A stretch of 60,794 bases of DNA from Spirochaetota bacterium. Its GTDB lineage: Bacteria > Spirochaetota > GWB1-36-13 > JAKPDD01. Every line of letters starts with the position of its first letter. Position 1 is the stretch's first letter. The notes under the pieces are model-generated. The model had not been told where the DNA came from, searched no databases, and saw only the letters and a list, made by a program, of their open reading frames with translations. Below, in pieces: positions 17,062-25,938 of this stretch. Location of the stretch: the NCBI GenBank assembly GCA_029552945.1, contig JAKPDD010000026.1:1-60794 (forward strand). The letters are read 5' to 3'. The translations under genes were made by a program, and so were the position numbers.

Positions 17062-17698
17062 ACTCTTAATTATTTTTTTATTTTTTCTGTTTTCTAGTTT
17101 TATTTTTATTAATAATTTTTGCAAAATTAAAAAAATTGAAGTAACAGGTATTGAAATAATTCCTATTAGTTTTTTTGAAAATATTCCTATAACTGATAAT
17201 AATTTATTTAGTGTTGATAGAGATGTAATAGCTGATTATTTAAAAAAAATAGATACTATTGAGAGTTTTAATATTAAGAGGGTCCTCTTTAATACTCTTG
17301 TTATAGAAGTCAAAGAAAAGAATATACTAGCGATAATAAATAATAATGATAATTTTTTTTATATAACCTCAAAATTCGAGTTAATAAGAAGAAAAAGTGG
17401 ATTTAATGACAATTTTTTACCTGTGATTGAAATTGAAAAAAAAATTAGTTATGAGAGGTTAATTGGTATATTAAAGGGTCTTAATTTAATAAAAAATTTT
17501 AATAAAAATTTTTTTAACCAAATAGAAAAAATATCCTTGAAAGAAAATCAAAATACTTATATCTTTATTAGAAATAAAATGTATTTTTTATTAAACTCTA
17601 TACCAACAGAGTTGGATTTTTTAAAAGTTTTTACTTTATGTAAAATTTTTAATTCTGGAAAGTTTGATTTAAGGGGATATTATATTTTAAACATTTGA
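17042..17698 (+). CDS. ftsQ: Cell-division protein FtsQ/DivIB-like (POTRA domain)
   Basis: This 218-residue bitopic membrane protein has a TTG start at 17042, with AAAGAGG (17029-17035) upstream and within the end of ddl. One transmembrane helix (about residues 6-25) is followed by a POTRA-like stretch: I-K-K-I-E-V-T-G near residue 31, I-E-S-F-N-I-K-R near 76, then E-V-K-E-K. The remaining periplasmic part is divergent and Asn/Lys-rich. The assignment rests on topology, the POTRA start and the position directly before ftsA. In the divisome FtsQ links early and late proteins through FtsL/FtsB. Confidence 0.75.
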   Translation: MKKSFIKLLIIFLFFLFSSFIFINNFCKIKKIEVTGIEIIPISFFENIPITDNNLFSVDRDVIADYLKKIDTIESFNIKRVLFNTLVIEVKEKNILAIINNNDNFFYITSKFELIRRKSGFNDNFLPVIEIEKKISYERLIGILKGLNLIKNFNKNFFNQIEKISLKENQNTYIFIRNKMYFLLNSIPTELDFLKVFTLCKIFNSGKFDLRGYYILNI

Positions 17699-17747
17699 AA
17701 TTATTAGTCTAATTAGCAATTTGGTATTTTTGGGAGGGGAATTATTT

Positions 17748-18968
17748 ATGGGTGAAGATAATATTATAGTTGGTATTGATATTGGTAGTAGCAAAACATC
17801 TGTAGCTATAGTTCAAAGAGATTTAAATGAGCTTTTAATTCTTGGTCTTGGTTCAGCTCCGAATGACGGTATGAATAAAGGAACCATAGTTAATATAGAT
17901 CAGACTATAAAATCCATTAAGCAGGCAGCACAAGAAGCAACACTTATGGCAGGACTTGAGTTCAATCAGGTAAATATAAACCTTCCTGGTGAAGTTTTCT
18001 TTGAAAACTCCCAAGGCATTGCTGCTATATCAAGAAAAGATAGAGAAGTCAGGGAAGAAGATGTAAATAGAGCTATTGAACAGGCAAAAAGCAGGGACAT
18101 TGGGAATAGATCTATTGTTCACGTATTTCCTCAATATTATAAACTTGATGATTATTCAAATATAAAAAATCCTATTGGCATGTCTGGTTTTAGACTTGAA
18201 TGTAGTATTCATATAGTTACTGTTCCAAAAATAAATATATCAAACATAGTAAGAACAGTTACAAAAGCTGGGTTTAAACCTTATCAGGGTTTTGTTAATT
18301 CCTATGCATCATCAAGAGCAGTATTGGAGGAAGAGGACAAAGAGGGTGCTATTGTCCTTGACATTGGGGCTGGTACTATTGATATAATGGGATTTAAGGA
18401 TGGATATCCGGTATTATCATCTGTGGTTGCATTGGGTGGATCTAACCTTACAAAAGATTTACATAAATGTCTTGGAACTACCTTTTCTACAGCTGAAAAA
18501 ATAAAGATAAAATATGGTTCTGTTGTTCCTGATATGGTAACTGATGAGAATATTGAGGTCCCCTCTTATGCCAAACATGGTATTGATAAACTTAATAAAA
18601 AAGAGATAGCAAGAATTCTTGAACCAAGGGCTATTGAAATACTTGAAATAGTTAAAAAGAATATAAAAGATAGGGGATTTGATATTGAAAAGTTTAGTTT
18701 TTGTGTTTTAACCGGGGGTGGTGCAAAAACAAAAGGTATTGCAAAACTTGCTCAAAAGATATTCGGCATACCTGTTAGAGTAGGTTATCCTATAAATGTT
18801 AAGGGGGTAGTTGATGAGATAAATGATCCTGCATATAGTTGTGTGATAGGCCTTTGTCTTGGGGATGAAGTTACATTCACATCAGATAAAAAAGAGGATG
18901 CAATACTTGCTGAAAAAGACAGTGTTATAAGAAAAATTGGTAATATTATAAAAGACATATTAGGTTAA
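17748..18968 (+). CDS. ftsA: Cell-division actin-like protein FtsA
   Basis: This 406-residue actin-fold protein tethers FtsZ to the membrane and recruits later division proteins. I-V-G-I-D-I-G-S-S-K-T near the N-terminus is phosphate loop 1. V-L-D-I-G-A-G-T-I-D near residue 205 is phosphate loop 2. L-T-G-G-G-A-K-T-K-G is the adenosine motif. The C-terminus V-I-R-K-I-G-N-I-I-K-D-I-L-G is an amphipathic helix suited to membrane binding. I start at ATG 17748, which has a strong GGGAGGGG (17731-17738) ahead of it; an in-frame TTG at 17721 lies upstream of that site. Confidence 0.95.
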   Translation: MGEDNIIVGIDIGSSKTSVAIVQRDLNELLILGLGSAPNDGMNKGTIVNIDQTIKSIKQAAQEATLMAGLEFNQVNINLPGEVFFENSQGIAAISRKDREVREEDVNRAIEQAKSRDIGNRSIVHVFPQYYKLDDYSNIKNPIGMSGFRLECSIHIVTVPKINISNIVRTVTKAGFKPYQGFVNSYASSRAVLEEEDKEGAIVLDIGAGTIDIMGFKDGYPVLSSVVALGGSNLTKDLHKCLGTTFSTAEKIKIKYGSVVPDMVTDENIEVPSYAKHGIDKLNKKEIARILEPRAIEILEIVKKNIKDRGFDIEKFSFCVLTGGGAKTKGIAKLAQKIFGIPVRVGYPINVKGVVDEINDPAYSCVIGLCLGDEVTFTSDKKEDAILAEKDSVIRKIGNIIKDILG

Positions 18969-19029
18969 ATAAAAATTTTGAAAAAATTAAAATTTTATTT
19001 ATAAAAATTTTTTTGGGGGGCTTTATAAA

Positions 19030-20184
19030 ATGAATATTAAAATGGAAAACGAAAACAGTTGTATCACCAGAATTAAAGTATTAGGAATAGGGGGTGGTGG
19101 ATGCAATGCTGTAAACAGAATGATAGAGAAAGGTTTTAAAGATGTAGAGTTTATAGCAATAAACACTGATGTTCAGGTTCTTAATAGTAATAAGGCACAT
19201 AAAAAAATTCAGATAGGTTCTAACCTAACCAGGGGAATGGGTGCAGGTTCAAATCCTGAAACTGGGGAAAAGGCAGCACTTGAAAGTAAAGAGGCTATAA
19301 AAGAGGCTATAGAAGGTTCTGACATGATTTTCATAACTGCTGGTATGGGGGGTGGTACAGGAACTGGTGCAAGCCCTGTAGTTGCTCAGATTGCAAAAGA
19401 GCTTAACATATTAACAGTAGCTGTTGTTACTAAGCCTTTTATATTTGAGGGTAATATAAGAATGAAACAAGCTGAAGAGGGAATAGAAAAATTAAGAAAA
19501 TATGTTGATTCTATAATAATTATACCTAATGAAAGATTACTGGAAATTGCAGAAGAGAAACTAGGTGTTTTTGAGTCTTTTGCTTATGTTGATGATATAT
19601 TAAGACAAGCTATTCAAGGAATATCAGATATAATAAACAAGACTGGTTATATAAATGTAGACTTTGCTGATGTTAAAGTTGTAATGCAGAACTCAGGTAA
19701 TGCTGTTATGGGAATAGGACATGGTGCAGGTCAGAATAAAGTTGAAAAGGCTTTAGATATGTGTTTAAAGAATCCATTACTTAATGTTGATATAGAGGGT
19801 GCAAAAGGAATACTTGTTAATGTTACTGGTAGTAAAGACCTTACTATAGTAGATTATAGTAAAATAATGTCAACAATAACAAAAAAAGCTCATACAGAAG
19901 CACGAATAATAGTCGGCTACTTATATGATGAGTCATTACAGGATAGTGTAACAATTACTCTTATTGCAACAAACTTTGATGAAAACAAGAAATTAAAGTC
20001 AAATAAGATTGAAAGTAATATAAAAGAGAATAGGGTCAAATTAGTTGAAGATAATATGAATTTTGATATAGAAGATAGTTTTTTAAATTTTAAGTCTATC
20101 TCAAAAAGTGATAAATTTGATATAACTATTGATGATATTTCTAATTTTGATGAGGATATTCCTGCTATTATGAGGAAAAGATGA
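19030..20184 (+). CDS. ftsZ: Cell-division tubulin homologue FtsZ
   Basis: This 384-residue GTPase forms the Z ring. [11 protein letters not shown] (19-29) and the tubulin signature G-G-G-T-G-T-G at 107-113 bind GTP. The T7 loop N-V-D-F-A-D-V-K provides the catalytic Asp at the protofilament interface. A linker of about 55 residues ends in D-I-P-A-I-M-R-K-R, the conserved C-terminal peptide that binds FtsA. A very strong GGGGGG ribosome site lies 61 bases after ftsA, in line with high expression. The next gene starts inside its stop (ATGA). Confidence 0.97.
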   Translation: MNIKMENENSCITRIKVLGIGGGGCNAVNRMIEKGFKDVEFIAINTDVQVLNSNKAHKKIQIGSNLTRGMGAGSNPETGEKAALESKEAIKEAIEGSDMIFITAGMGGGTGTGASPVVAQIAKELNILTVAVVTKPFIFEGNIRMKQAEEGIEKLRKYVDSIIIIPNERLLEIAEEKLGVFESFAYVDDILRQAIQGISDIINKTGYINVDFADVKVVMQNSGNAVMGIGHGAGQNKVEKALDMCLKNPLLNVDIEGAKGILVNVTGSKDLTIVDYSKIMSTITKKAHTEARIIVGYLYDESLQDSVTITLIATNFDENKKLKSNKIESNIKENRVKLVEDNMNFDIEDSFLNFKSISKSDKFDITIDDISNFDEDIPAIMRKR

Positions 20185-21143
20185 AAAAAAAATTTTTTTC
20201 TATTGTATCTTTTACTCTGTTTTATTCTGTAATTTTATTTGGTGGTGAGGCATATCATGGTGCCAATTTTATTAAAAATAGGGTAGGAGCAAGGTCAATA
20301 GCTTTAGGTATATCCTATGTGGGTTTTATTGATGGGCCTTATTCACTCTTCTATAACCCTGCAGGGCTTTTAAACTATGATTCTATTATAAGCTTTGGTG
20401 GGGGGTATGATGAATACCAGAATATTGAGTCATCAGGGGTCTTGTCTTTAATTTCAGAAGATTTTGGTATTGCGTTTGGTTTTCTATATAAAAATTATGA
20501 TGATATTTTTAAGTATGATTCTTCAGGAACAAGAGTATCTCCTATAAAAAATGATAATATTTTAGGTGTTTTTGGTTTTGCAGCATCTCTTACAGACTTT
20601 TCAAGCCTTGGGCTTAATTTCAAGTTTGGATACAGGACTATTGATGATATCAAATATATGGTCCTTGCATCAAACTTTGGTTTAATGGCAAATGTTCTTT
20701 TTTTCCAAATAAGTTTTGGTATTGATAATATTGGTGTAAATTATGAAAATGACTATAAAACATATAATTTTGTAAATCCAGATTTTTATCTTGGTATAAG
20801 CTACATAGATACAAATCAAGAAAACGAAAAAGTTTTTGGAGTTGGTTTTGGTATAAAAAGAGGGGTAGACCTTCCAAATGAAGAAACAAGAATTGGCTTT
20901 GGTAGTTTTATAAGACTATTTTCTGCTGCACCAGAACTTATTGCTGTTTTAGAAAAAAAGGATAAAGTTACAGTGCCAAATAGTTTTTATCTTAATATAG
21001 GTATTGAAAAATATCATGGAATAAACTTTTCAGTTGGTTTTTCTCTTATTTTATGGGGCTTTCAAACAGATTATGCATTAACATTCCCAACAGAAGATAA
21101 GAAGGAATTTTCTCACTATGTCACCTTATTATTCAAGTTTTAA
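20181..21143 (+). CDS. UPF0164-type outer-membrane beta-barrel protein
   Basis: This 320-residue exported protein has a signal peptide (about 1-20). The [18 protein letters not shown] segment that follows, then the N-P-A-G-L-L turn, is the signature of the UPF0164/PorV/FadL-like barrel group found in treponemes and other spirochaetes. The body alternates aromatic beta strands with short turns and ends in hydrophobic V-T-L-L-F-K-F, a typical C-terminal barrel strand with terminal Phe. The ATG overlaps the ftsZ stop, so its translation is coupled to ftsZ. The substrate is unknown; hydrophobic-compound transport is the family's suggested role. Confidence 0.7.
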   Translation: MKKKFFSIVSFTLFYSVILFGGEAYHGANFIKNRVGARSIALGISYVGFIDGPYSLFYNPAGLLNYDSIISFGGGYDEYQNIESSGVLSLISEDFGIAFGFLYKNYDDIFKYDSSGTRVSPIKNDNILGVFGFAASLTDFSSLGLNFKFGYRTIDDIKYMVLASNFGLMANVLFFQISFGIDNIGVNYENDYKTYNFVNPDFYLGISYIDTNQENEKVFGVGFGIKRGVDLPNEETRIGFGSFIRLFSAAPELIAVLEKKDKVTVPNSFYLNIGIEKYHGINFSVGFSLILWGFQTDYALTFPTEDKKEFSHYVTLLFKF

Positions 21144-22089
21144 AGATTATTTTAAACTTCTTCAGGTAGACCCTGAGGCTGAACCAGAGGTAATATCAGC
21201 AGCATATAAAGCATTAATGAAAAAGTATCATCCGGATTTAAATGCAGATACTGAAGATACTTATGTTAAAGAGATAAATGAAGCATATGAAATATTATCT
21301 GACCCTGTTAAGAGAGAGGAATATAAGAAAAGGTATAAAGAGTTTATTTCTAGTAATGATTATAAATCTCCCTATATTATTATGGAAAGATTAAAAAGAA
21401 AAGAGGAGGAACTAAAAAGAAGAGAAATACATATAAAAATAAGAGAAAAAATACTGAAAGATATTAATATATATTCTAATGAAAATATTAACTTAATAGA
21501 AAAGACTAAAAAGTTTATTTCTGATTTTATTGATTCTAAAAGCTCAAAAGAAAAAGAGGTATTTCAGAGAATAGATAATTTTGAAAATAAAGAGGAGATT
21601 ATAAGACAACTTCTTTCATCAAGACTTACCTTATCAAAAGAGTTTATTATTTATGAGTATATACTTGATAATAATATAGAGTATTTTAAAAACATGATTG
21701 CACCAGCATTTAAGTTCAAAAATCTTTATCCAAAGATATTTGACTATTTATATAATTTTAACGTAAAGGACTATAATACAAAAATAGAACTTATAATAAA
21801 CTCACTTAATTTCGATATGTTTGAATTAGAGATTCATACTTTTATTAAAATTATAAAACTTATATCAAAAATATTTGAAAAAGAAAAAGTTATAGAATTT
21901 ATGAAAAGACTTGAGAAGCCAGTAGAAAGATATATTAAAAAAAGTCCTAAGTATAATTATGATTTTATAGATATTCTCTATAATACCATAAAAGGACTTG
22001 AAATTACTCAAAATTTTAGTGCAAAATTTATAAAAAAAATCGAACAATGCCTTACATCACAACTATCCCTTCATGATACTGTTTATTAA
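21118..22089 (+). CDS. J-domain (DnaJ-like) protein with unknown C-terminal region
   Basis: This 323-residue protein has residues 8-72 as a J domain with the essential H-P-D at 38-40 and N-E-A-Y-E-I-L-S-D. It should stimulate a DnaK ATPase. There is no Gly/Phe-rich region, zinc finger or C-terminal substrate domain, so it is not DnaJ itself. The remaining 250 residues are helical and lack a motif I know. GAAGGAA (21101-21107) lies upstream, and the start lies 26 bases inside the UPF0164 gene. Its 3' end converges on and overlaps the flagellin gene by 27 bases. A client in outer-membrane or division assembly is possible but not shown. Confidence 0.75.
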   Translation: MSPYYSSFKDYFKLLQVDPEAEPEVISAAYKALMKKYHPDLNADTEDTYVKEINEAYEILSDPVKREEYKKRYKEFISSNDYKSPYIIMERLKRKEEELKRREIHIKIREKILKDINIYSNENINLIEKTKKFISDFIDSKSSKEKEVFQRIDNFENKEEIIRQLLSSRLTLSKEFIIYEYILDNNIEYFKNMIAPAFKFKNLYPKIFDYLYNFNVKDYNTKIELIINSLNFDMFELEIHTFIKIIKLISKIFEKEKVIEFMKRLEKPVERYIKKSPKYNYDFIDILYNTIKGLEITQNFSAKFIKKIEQCLTSQLSLHDTVY

Positions 22090-22875
22090 ATAATTATTCA
22101 TTCTGTGAACATTAACAATTGTCATTGAGTTTGCCTCTGTTAAAACATTGTATTTAATATATTCTGAAAATTCTTTTGCCATATCTGTATCGAGTATTCT
22201 TGATTGAGAGCTTATTGTATTCTCTCTATTTATCATCGTACCTTTATAAGCTTTTTCAAGTCTATTAAGAGAGGCTCCTATTTTTGCTCTTATTCTGTTA
22301 ATCTCTTTTAGAGCTACGTCTATCTTTCCTATTGAAATATTTGAAGATTCTATATTTTCAAAGCTTACTTTATCAAGTCCAAGGTATTTTGTGTCTATCT
22401 TTTCCAGGTATAATTCCTCATACTGATCCATATTTGCACCTATGTGAAATCTGAAAGTATTATCGTTAAAAAGTTTTAACTGATTGAACTCGGCATAGTC
22501 AATAACTTTATCAAAAGCTTGTATTAATCTGTTTGCCTCAATTCCAATAAGCTCTCTATCGTATGTTGTTAATATACCATTACTTGCCTGTACTGCCAAT
22601 TCTCTTATTCTCTGTATTAATGAAGTTACATCCTCAAGATATCCGTCAGCAGTTTGAAGTAAAGATATATCGTCTTGTGCATTTTTTCCTGCCATAAAAA
22701 GACCTCTTATCTGGCTATTCATTTTTTCAGATATAGCAAGACCTGAAGAATCATCACCAGCTCTATTTATCTTTTTTGCTGAACTTAGTTTTTCATGAGT
22801 TTTATCAGATACGTATTCAATATTTTTTATGTTTCTACTTATAAAGTCTGTTTTCATATTATGATTAATATACAT
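22063..22875 (-). CDS. Flagellin, FlaB-type periplasmic filament protein
   Basis: This 270-residue flagellin has no signal peptide, as expected for type III export. The start M-Y-I-N-H-N-M, then I-N-R-A-G-D-D-S-S-G-L-A-I-S-E-K-M and Q-I-R-G-L, and the central F-H-I-G-A-N-M-D-Q are hallmarks of spirochaete FlaB. The C-terminal D0 helix (T-D-M-A-K-E-F-S-E ... L-T-E-A-N-S-M) is present, but the extreme C-terminus ends in atypical N-Y-L-I-N-S-I-M-K-G. It lacks a variable D2/D3 domain, as FlaB proteins do. GAAGGAG precedes the ATG, and a sigma-28-like promoter candidate lies at 22910-22937. The sequence looks more diverged than a major FlaB. Confidence 0.88.
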   Translation of the reverse strand: MYINHNMKTDFISRNIKNIEYVSDKTHEKLSSAKKINRAGDDSSGLAISEKMNSQIRGLFMAGKNAQDDISLLQTADGYLEDVTSLIQRIRELAVQASNGILTTYDRELIGIEANRLIQAFDKVIDYAEFNQLKLFNDNTFRFHIGANMDQYEELYLEKIDTKYLGLDKVSFENIESSNISIGKIDVALKEINRIRAKIGASLNRLEKAYKGTMINRENTISSQSRILDTDMAKEFSEYIKYNVLTEANSMTIVNVHRMNNYLINSIMKG

Positions 22876-22909
22876 ATTATTATCTCCTTCTATAGTTTTT
22901 CTTGACTTA

Positions 22910-22937
22910 TTTTCGGAAATTTGAACATCAAATCTTA
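22910..22937 (-). promoter_or_regulatory. Candidate sigma-28 promoter of the flagellin gene
   Basis: On the minus strand, TAAGATTT (22930-22937) and TCCGAAAA (22910-22917) are separated by 12 bases. Each matches 6 of 8 positions of the sigma-28 consensus TAAAGTTT / GCCGATAA, whose usual spacer is 11. It lies about 35 bases upstream of the start codon, the right place for flagellin transcription. Confidence 0.45.
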
Positions 22938-23119
22938 AATATCTGAAACTTTTTTTCTTTTTCTGAAATTGGTATTTTAAAACTTAAAAATTTGAATATA
23001 ATTTTTTTGTCTAAAACAATTTTTAAGATTATAAATAAGACTTTTTATCAAAAATAGATATAAAAATCTATTTTTATTAAATTTTACTTTGAAATTTTGG
23101 ATTATTTTAAGGAGATTTT

Positions 23120-24589
23120 ATGGAAAATATTAGTAATGAGAGAGATATTAGAATAGAAAAAGTTAAAGAACTTAAAGAAAAAGGTATAAACCCATATCCA
23201 AACTTATACAAATATACTGATAATTCTTCTGAGATAAAGGATAGATTTGAAAAATATAACACAAGTTTTAAGGTAAATATAGCAGGTAGGGTGATGCTAA
23301 AAAGAGTGTTTGGAAAAGCACTATTTATGACTTTAAGAGACTTTAAAGGCGATATTCAAATATATGGCCAGTCATCAGTATTAAATGATGATTATGAGTT
23401 ATTGAAGAAAAAAGTTGATACGGGTGATATAATAGGTGTTGAGGGTGAAGTATTTAAAACACATAAAGGTGAGATAACAGTTAATATATTATCTTTTAAG
23501 ATACTTTCAAAATGTATAAATCCATTACCTGAAAAGTTTCATGGTATAACTGATATAGAACTTAAATATAGGCAAAGATATCTTGATATGATAATAAATA
23601 CTGAAGTTAAAGATAGATTTTTTAAAAGAGGACTTATAATAAAAGAGATTAGAGAGTTTCTTTACGAAAGGGGTTTTATTGAGGTTGAAACACCTGTGTT
23701 ACAACCTATTCCAGGCGGGGCAAGAGCAAAACCATTTATTACTCACCATAATGCACTTAATATGGATCTATATCTTAGAATTGCACCTGAACTTTATCTT
23801 AAGAGAATAATAACAGGCGGTATTGAAAAGGTTTTTGAACTGGGTAAAATGTTCAGAAATGAAGGTATATCAACAAGACACAACCCTGAGTTTACTATGC
23901 TTGAATTATACCAGGCTTATGCTGATTATAAAGACATGATGGAGATAACTGAAGAGCTAATATCTCGTCTTGTCTATAAGTTCAATAATAACTCGTACGT
24001 TATTGAATATGAAGGTAAAAAATACGACTTTACAAGACCATGGAAAAGACTTACTATGATTGAGGCGATAAAAGAGTATCTAGGACTTAATAGTCTTGAT
24101 TTTGATTATGTAAAAGAAAATGCTATAAAACTTGGTATACCAAAAGATATAGTTGAAAAGAGTAGTTATTACTCTTTACTTAACCTTATGTTTGAGGAAT
24201 TTGTTGAAAGTAAACTTGATGGACCAATATTTATTACAGAATACCCGGCTGAGACAAGCCCTCTTGCAAAGAGTAAAGAGTCTGACACTAACTTTGTTGA
24301 AAGATTTGAGTTATTTATTGCAGGAAGAGAACATGCAAATGCATACACTGAGCTTAATGACCCTATAATACAGAGAGAAAGGCTACTTGCACAGGCTAAG
24401 GCTAAAGCTGGCGGGGATGATGAGGCTATGTATTTTGATGAGGACTTTATAAATGCACTTGAATATGGTATGCCGCCTACGGGAGGGCTTGGGATAGGTA
24501 TAGACAGGCTTCTTATGATACTTCTTAAACAACCTTCAATAAGAGATGTTATAATATTCCCTCATATGAAACCGTTAAAGGAGAATTAG
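23120..24589 (+). CDS. lysS: Lysyl-tRNA synthetase, class II
   Basis: This 489-residue cytoplasmic aminoacyl-tRNA synthetase charges tRNA-Lys. An OB-fold anticodon-binding domain (about 50-150; A-G-R-V-M ... G-D-I-I-G-V-E-G) is followed by the class II catalytic core. The core has motif 1 P-V-L-Q-P-I-P-G-G-A-R-A-K-P-F, motif 2 F-R-N-E-G-I-S-T-R-H-N-P-E-F-T, and motif 3 G-G-L-G-I-G-I-D-R-L at the C-terminus. Length is normal. AAGGAG precedes the ATG. The GNAT-like gene follows two bases later. I see no T-box in the 5' region. Confidence 0.97.
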   Translation: MENISNERDIRIEKVKELKEKGINPYPNLYKYTDNSSEIKDRFEKYNTSFKVNIAGRVMLKRVFGKALFMTLRDFKGDIQIYGQSSVLNDDYELLKKKVDTGDIIGVEGEVFKTHKGEITVNILSFKILSKCINPLPEKFHGITDIELKYRQRYLDMIINTEVKDRFFKRGLIIKEIREFLYERGFIEVETPVLQPIPGGARAKPFITHHNALNMDLYLRIAPELYLKRIITGGIEKVFELGKMFRNEGISTRHNPEFTMLELYQAYADYKDMMEITEELISRLVYKFNNNSYVIEYEGKKYDFTRPWKRLTMIEAIKEYLGLNSLDFDYVKENAIKLGIPKDIVEKSSYYSLLNLMFEEFVESKLDGPIFITEYPAETSPLAKSKESDTNFVERFELFIAGREHANAYTELNDPIIQRERLLAQAKAKAGGDDEAMYFDEDFINALEYGMPPTGGLGIGIDRLLMILLKQPSIRDVIIFPHMKPLKEN

Positions 24590-24590
24590 A

Positions 24591-25766
24591 ATGAAGGTTA
24601 ATATTGTTGATTTTTATCCCTCTGATAAAAAAATGACAAAAAAGCTGTATAATTTTATAATTGAACATTATAAAGATGATCCTTATTTTGTTCCAACATT
24701 AAAAATAGACCTATTAGGGAGTAAATTGCTTGGTATAAAGGGCTTACTAAGGAATGATCACCCATTTTTTGAACATGCTGAAGCTAAGTATTTTATGGCA
24801 TTTGATGAAAATAGTAGGCCTGTTGGTTCAATTGCAGCAGTAATAAACCATGCTCATAATCAATACCATAATGAGAATATAGGTTTTTTTGGTTTTTTTG
24901 AGTGTATAGAGGATTATAAGGTAGCAAAAAAGTTACTTGATAGTGCTAAAGAGTTTTTAAAGTCTAAAGGTATAAAGATAGTAAGAGGCCCTGCCAATTT
25001 TTCAACAAATGAACCTGTAGGATTAATGATATCTGGTTTTGATAATATACCATATATGTATACAGCGTACAACAAAAAATATTATCAGGACTTTATTGAA
25101 AAATATGGTGGAATTAAAGTTATGGATCTTATTGCAATGCTTATGCCGGTTGTTATTGAAGATGAGGAAAAGGAAAAAGAGAGAAAAGAGAGAATGGCAA
25201 AGCTTGTTAATAAGATAAAAGATAGGTACAATATAAGGATTGAAAACTTTAAAAAGTCATCAAAAAAGCACCTTGAAGATATTGAGTTAATATATAGAGA
25301 AGCATGGAAGGATAACTGGGGTTTTGTTCCACCAACAAAAAAAGAGTTTAAAATATTGGCAGACAGTTTAAAAATTGCAGCCGATCCATTACTAGTAAAA
25401 ATTGCATATATAAACAATGAACCTGCTGCATTTATAGGTGCATTGCCTGATATTAATGAAGTTGTCCATAGAAAGAAAAAATCTAATGAGTTTATAAAAC
25501 TTTTCTCACTAATCTGGTATCTTTTTAGAAAAAAGTTTACAAGGACAAGACTTATGTTGTTTGGAATAAGGGAGCAATTCAGGAGAACAGGTGTTGATTC
25601 TGTTCTTTTTTATGAAGAGTTTGAGTCTGCAAGGTATAAGGGAAGAAAATATAAGGACTGTGAGATTTCCTGGTTACTTGAAACAAATACACTTATAATA
25701 AATGCTGCAAAAAGACAGAATGCAGAGGAGTATAAAAGGTGGAGACTGTACGATATAAGTATTTAA
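24591..25766 (+). CDS. GNAT-fold acyltransferase-like protein
   Basis: This 391-residue soluble protein matches the long GNAT-like proteins found in spirochaetes and deltaproteobacteria. N-terminal D-P-Y-F-V-P-T-L leads into a first half with F-F-G-F-F-E-C and V-R-G-P-A-N-F-S-T-N-E-P-V-G. A second half (about 230-391) carries W-G-F-V-P-P-T and a G-I-x-x-x-F-R-R-T-G-V-D-S-V-L segment in the position of an acetyl-CoA loop. Two GNAT-like halves are likely. The substrate is unknown. It is preceded by AAAGGAG inside the end of lysS, so the two are co-transcribed. Confidence 0.6.
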   Translation: MKVNIVDFYPSDKKMTKKLYNFIIEHYKDDPYFVPTLKIDLLGSKLLGIKGLLRNDHPFFEHAEAKYFMAFDENSRPVGSIAAVINHAHNQYHNENIGFFGFFECIEDYKVAKKLLDSAKEFLKSKGIKIVRGPANFSTNEPVGLMISGFDNIPYMYTAYNKKYYQDFIEKYGGIKVMDLIAMLMPVVIEDEEKEKERKERMAKLVNKIKDRYNIRIENFKKSSKKHLEDIELIYREAWKDNWGFVPPTKKEFKILADSLKIAADPLLVKIAYINNEPAAFIGALPDINEVVHRKKKSNEFIKLFSLIWYLFRKKFTRTRLMLFGIREQFRRTGVDSVLFYEEFESARYKGRKYKDCEISWLLETNTLIINAAKRQNAEEYKRWRLYDISI

Positions 25767-25868
25767 AGATAAAATTTTGTATTAATACTCTAAACTTCAA
25801 GCTATTTAAGATATAATTTTTGTTAATTAAAATGTTTTTTGTTATTTTCAGTATTTATACAATAAATT

Positions 25869-25896
25869 TAAACTTTAAAAATAAATTTTTCGATTA
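25869..25896 (+). promoter_or_regulatory. Candidate sigma-28 promoter of the chemoreceptor gene
   Basis: TAAACTTT (25869-25876) matches 7 of 8 of the TAAAGTTT box. After 12 bases comes TTCGATTA (25889-25896), a weaker match to GCCGATAA. The spacing equals that of the flagellin candidate. It lies 42 bases upstream of the ATG. Confidence 0.35.
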
Positions 25897-25938
25897 TAAT
25901 TTTTTTAAACCACACCTTAAAGATATGGAGCATTAATT

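Noticed and set aside
22876-23119. Possible T-box leader before lysS
   Set aside because: No T-box sequence or terminator/antiterminator pair is seen; the region instead holds the divergent flagellin promoter candidate.
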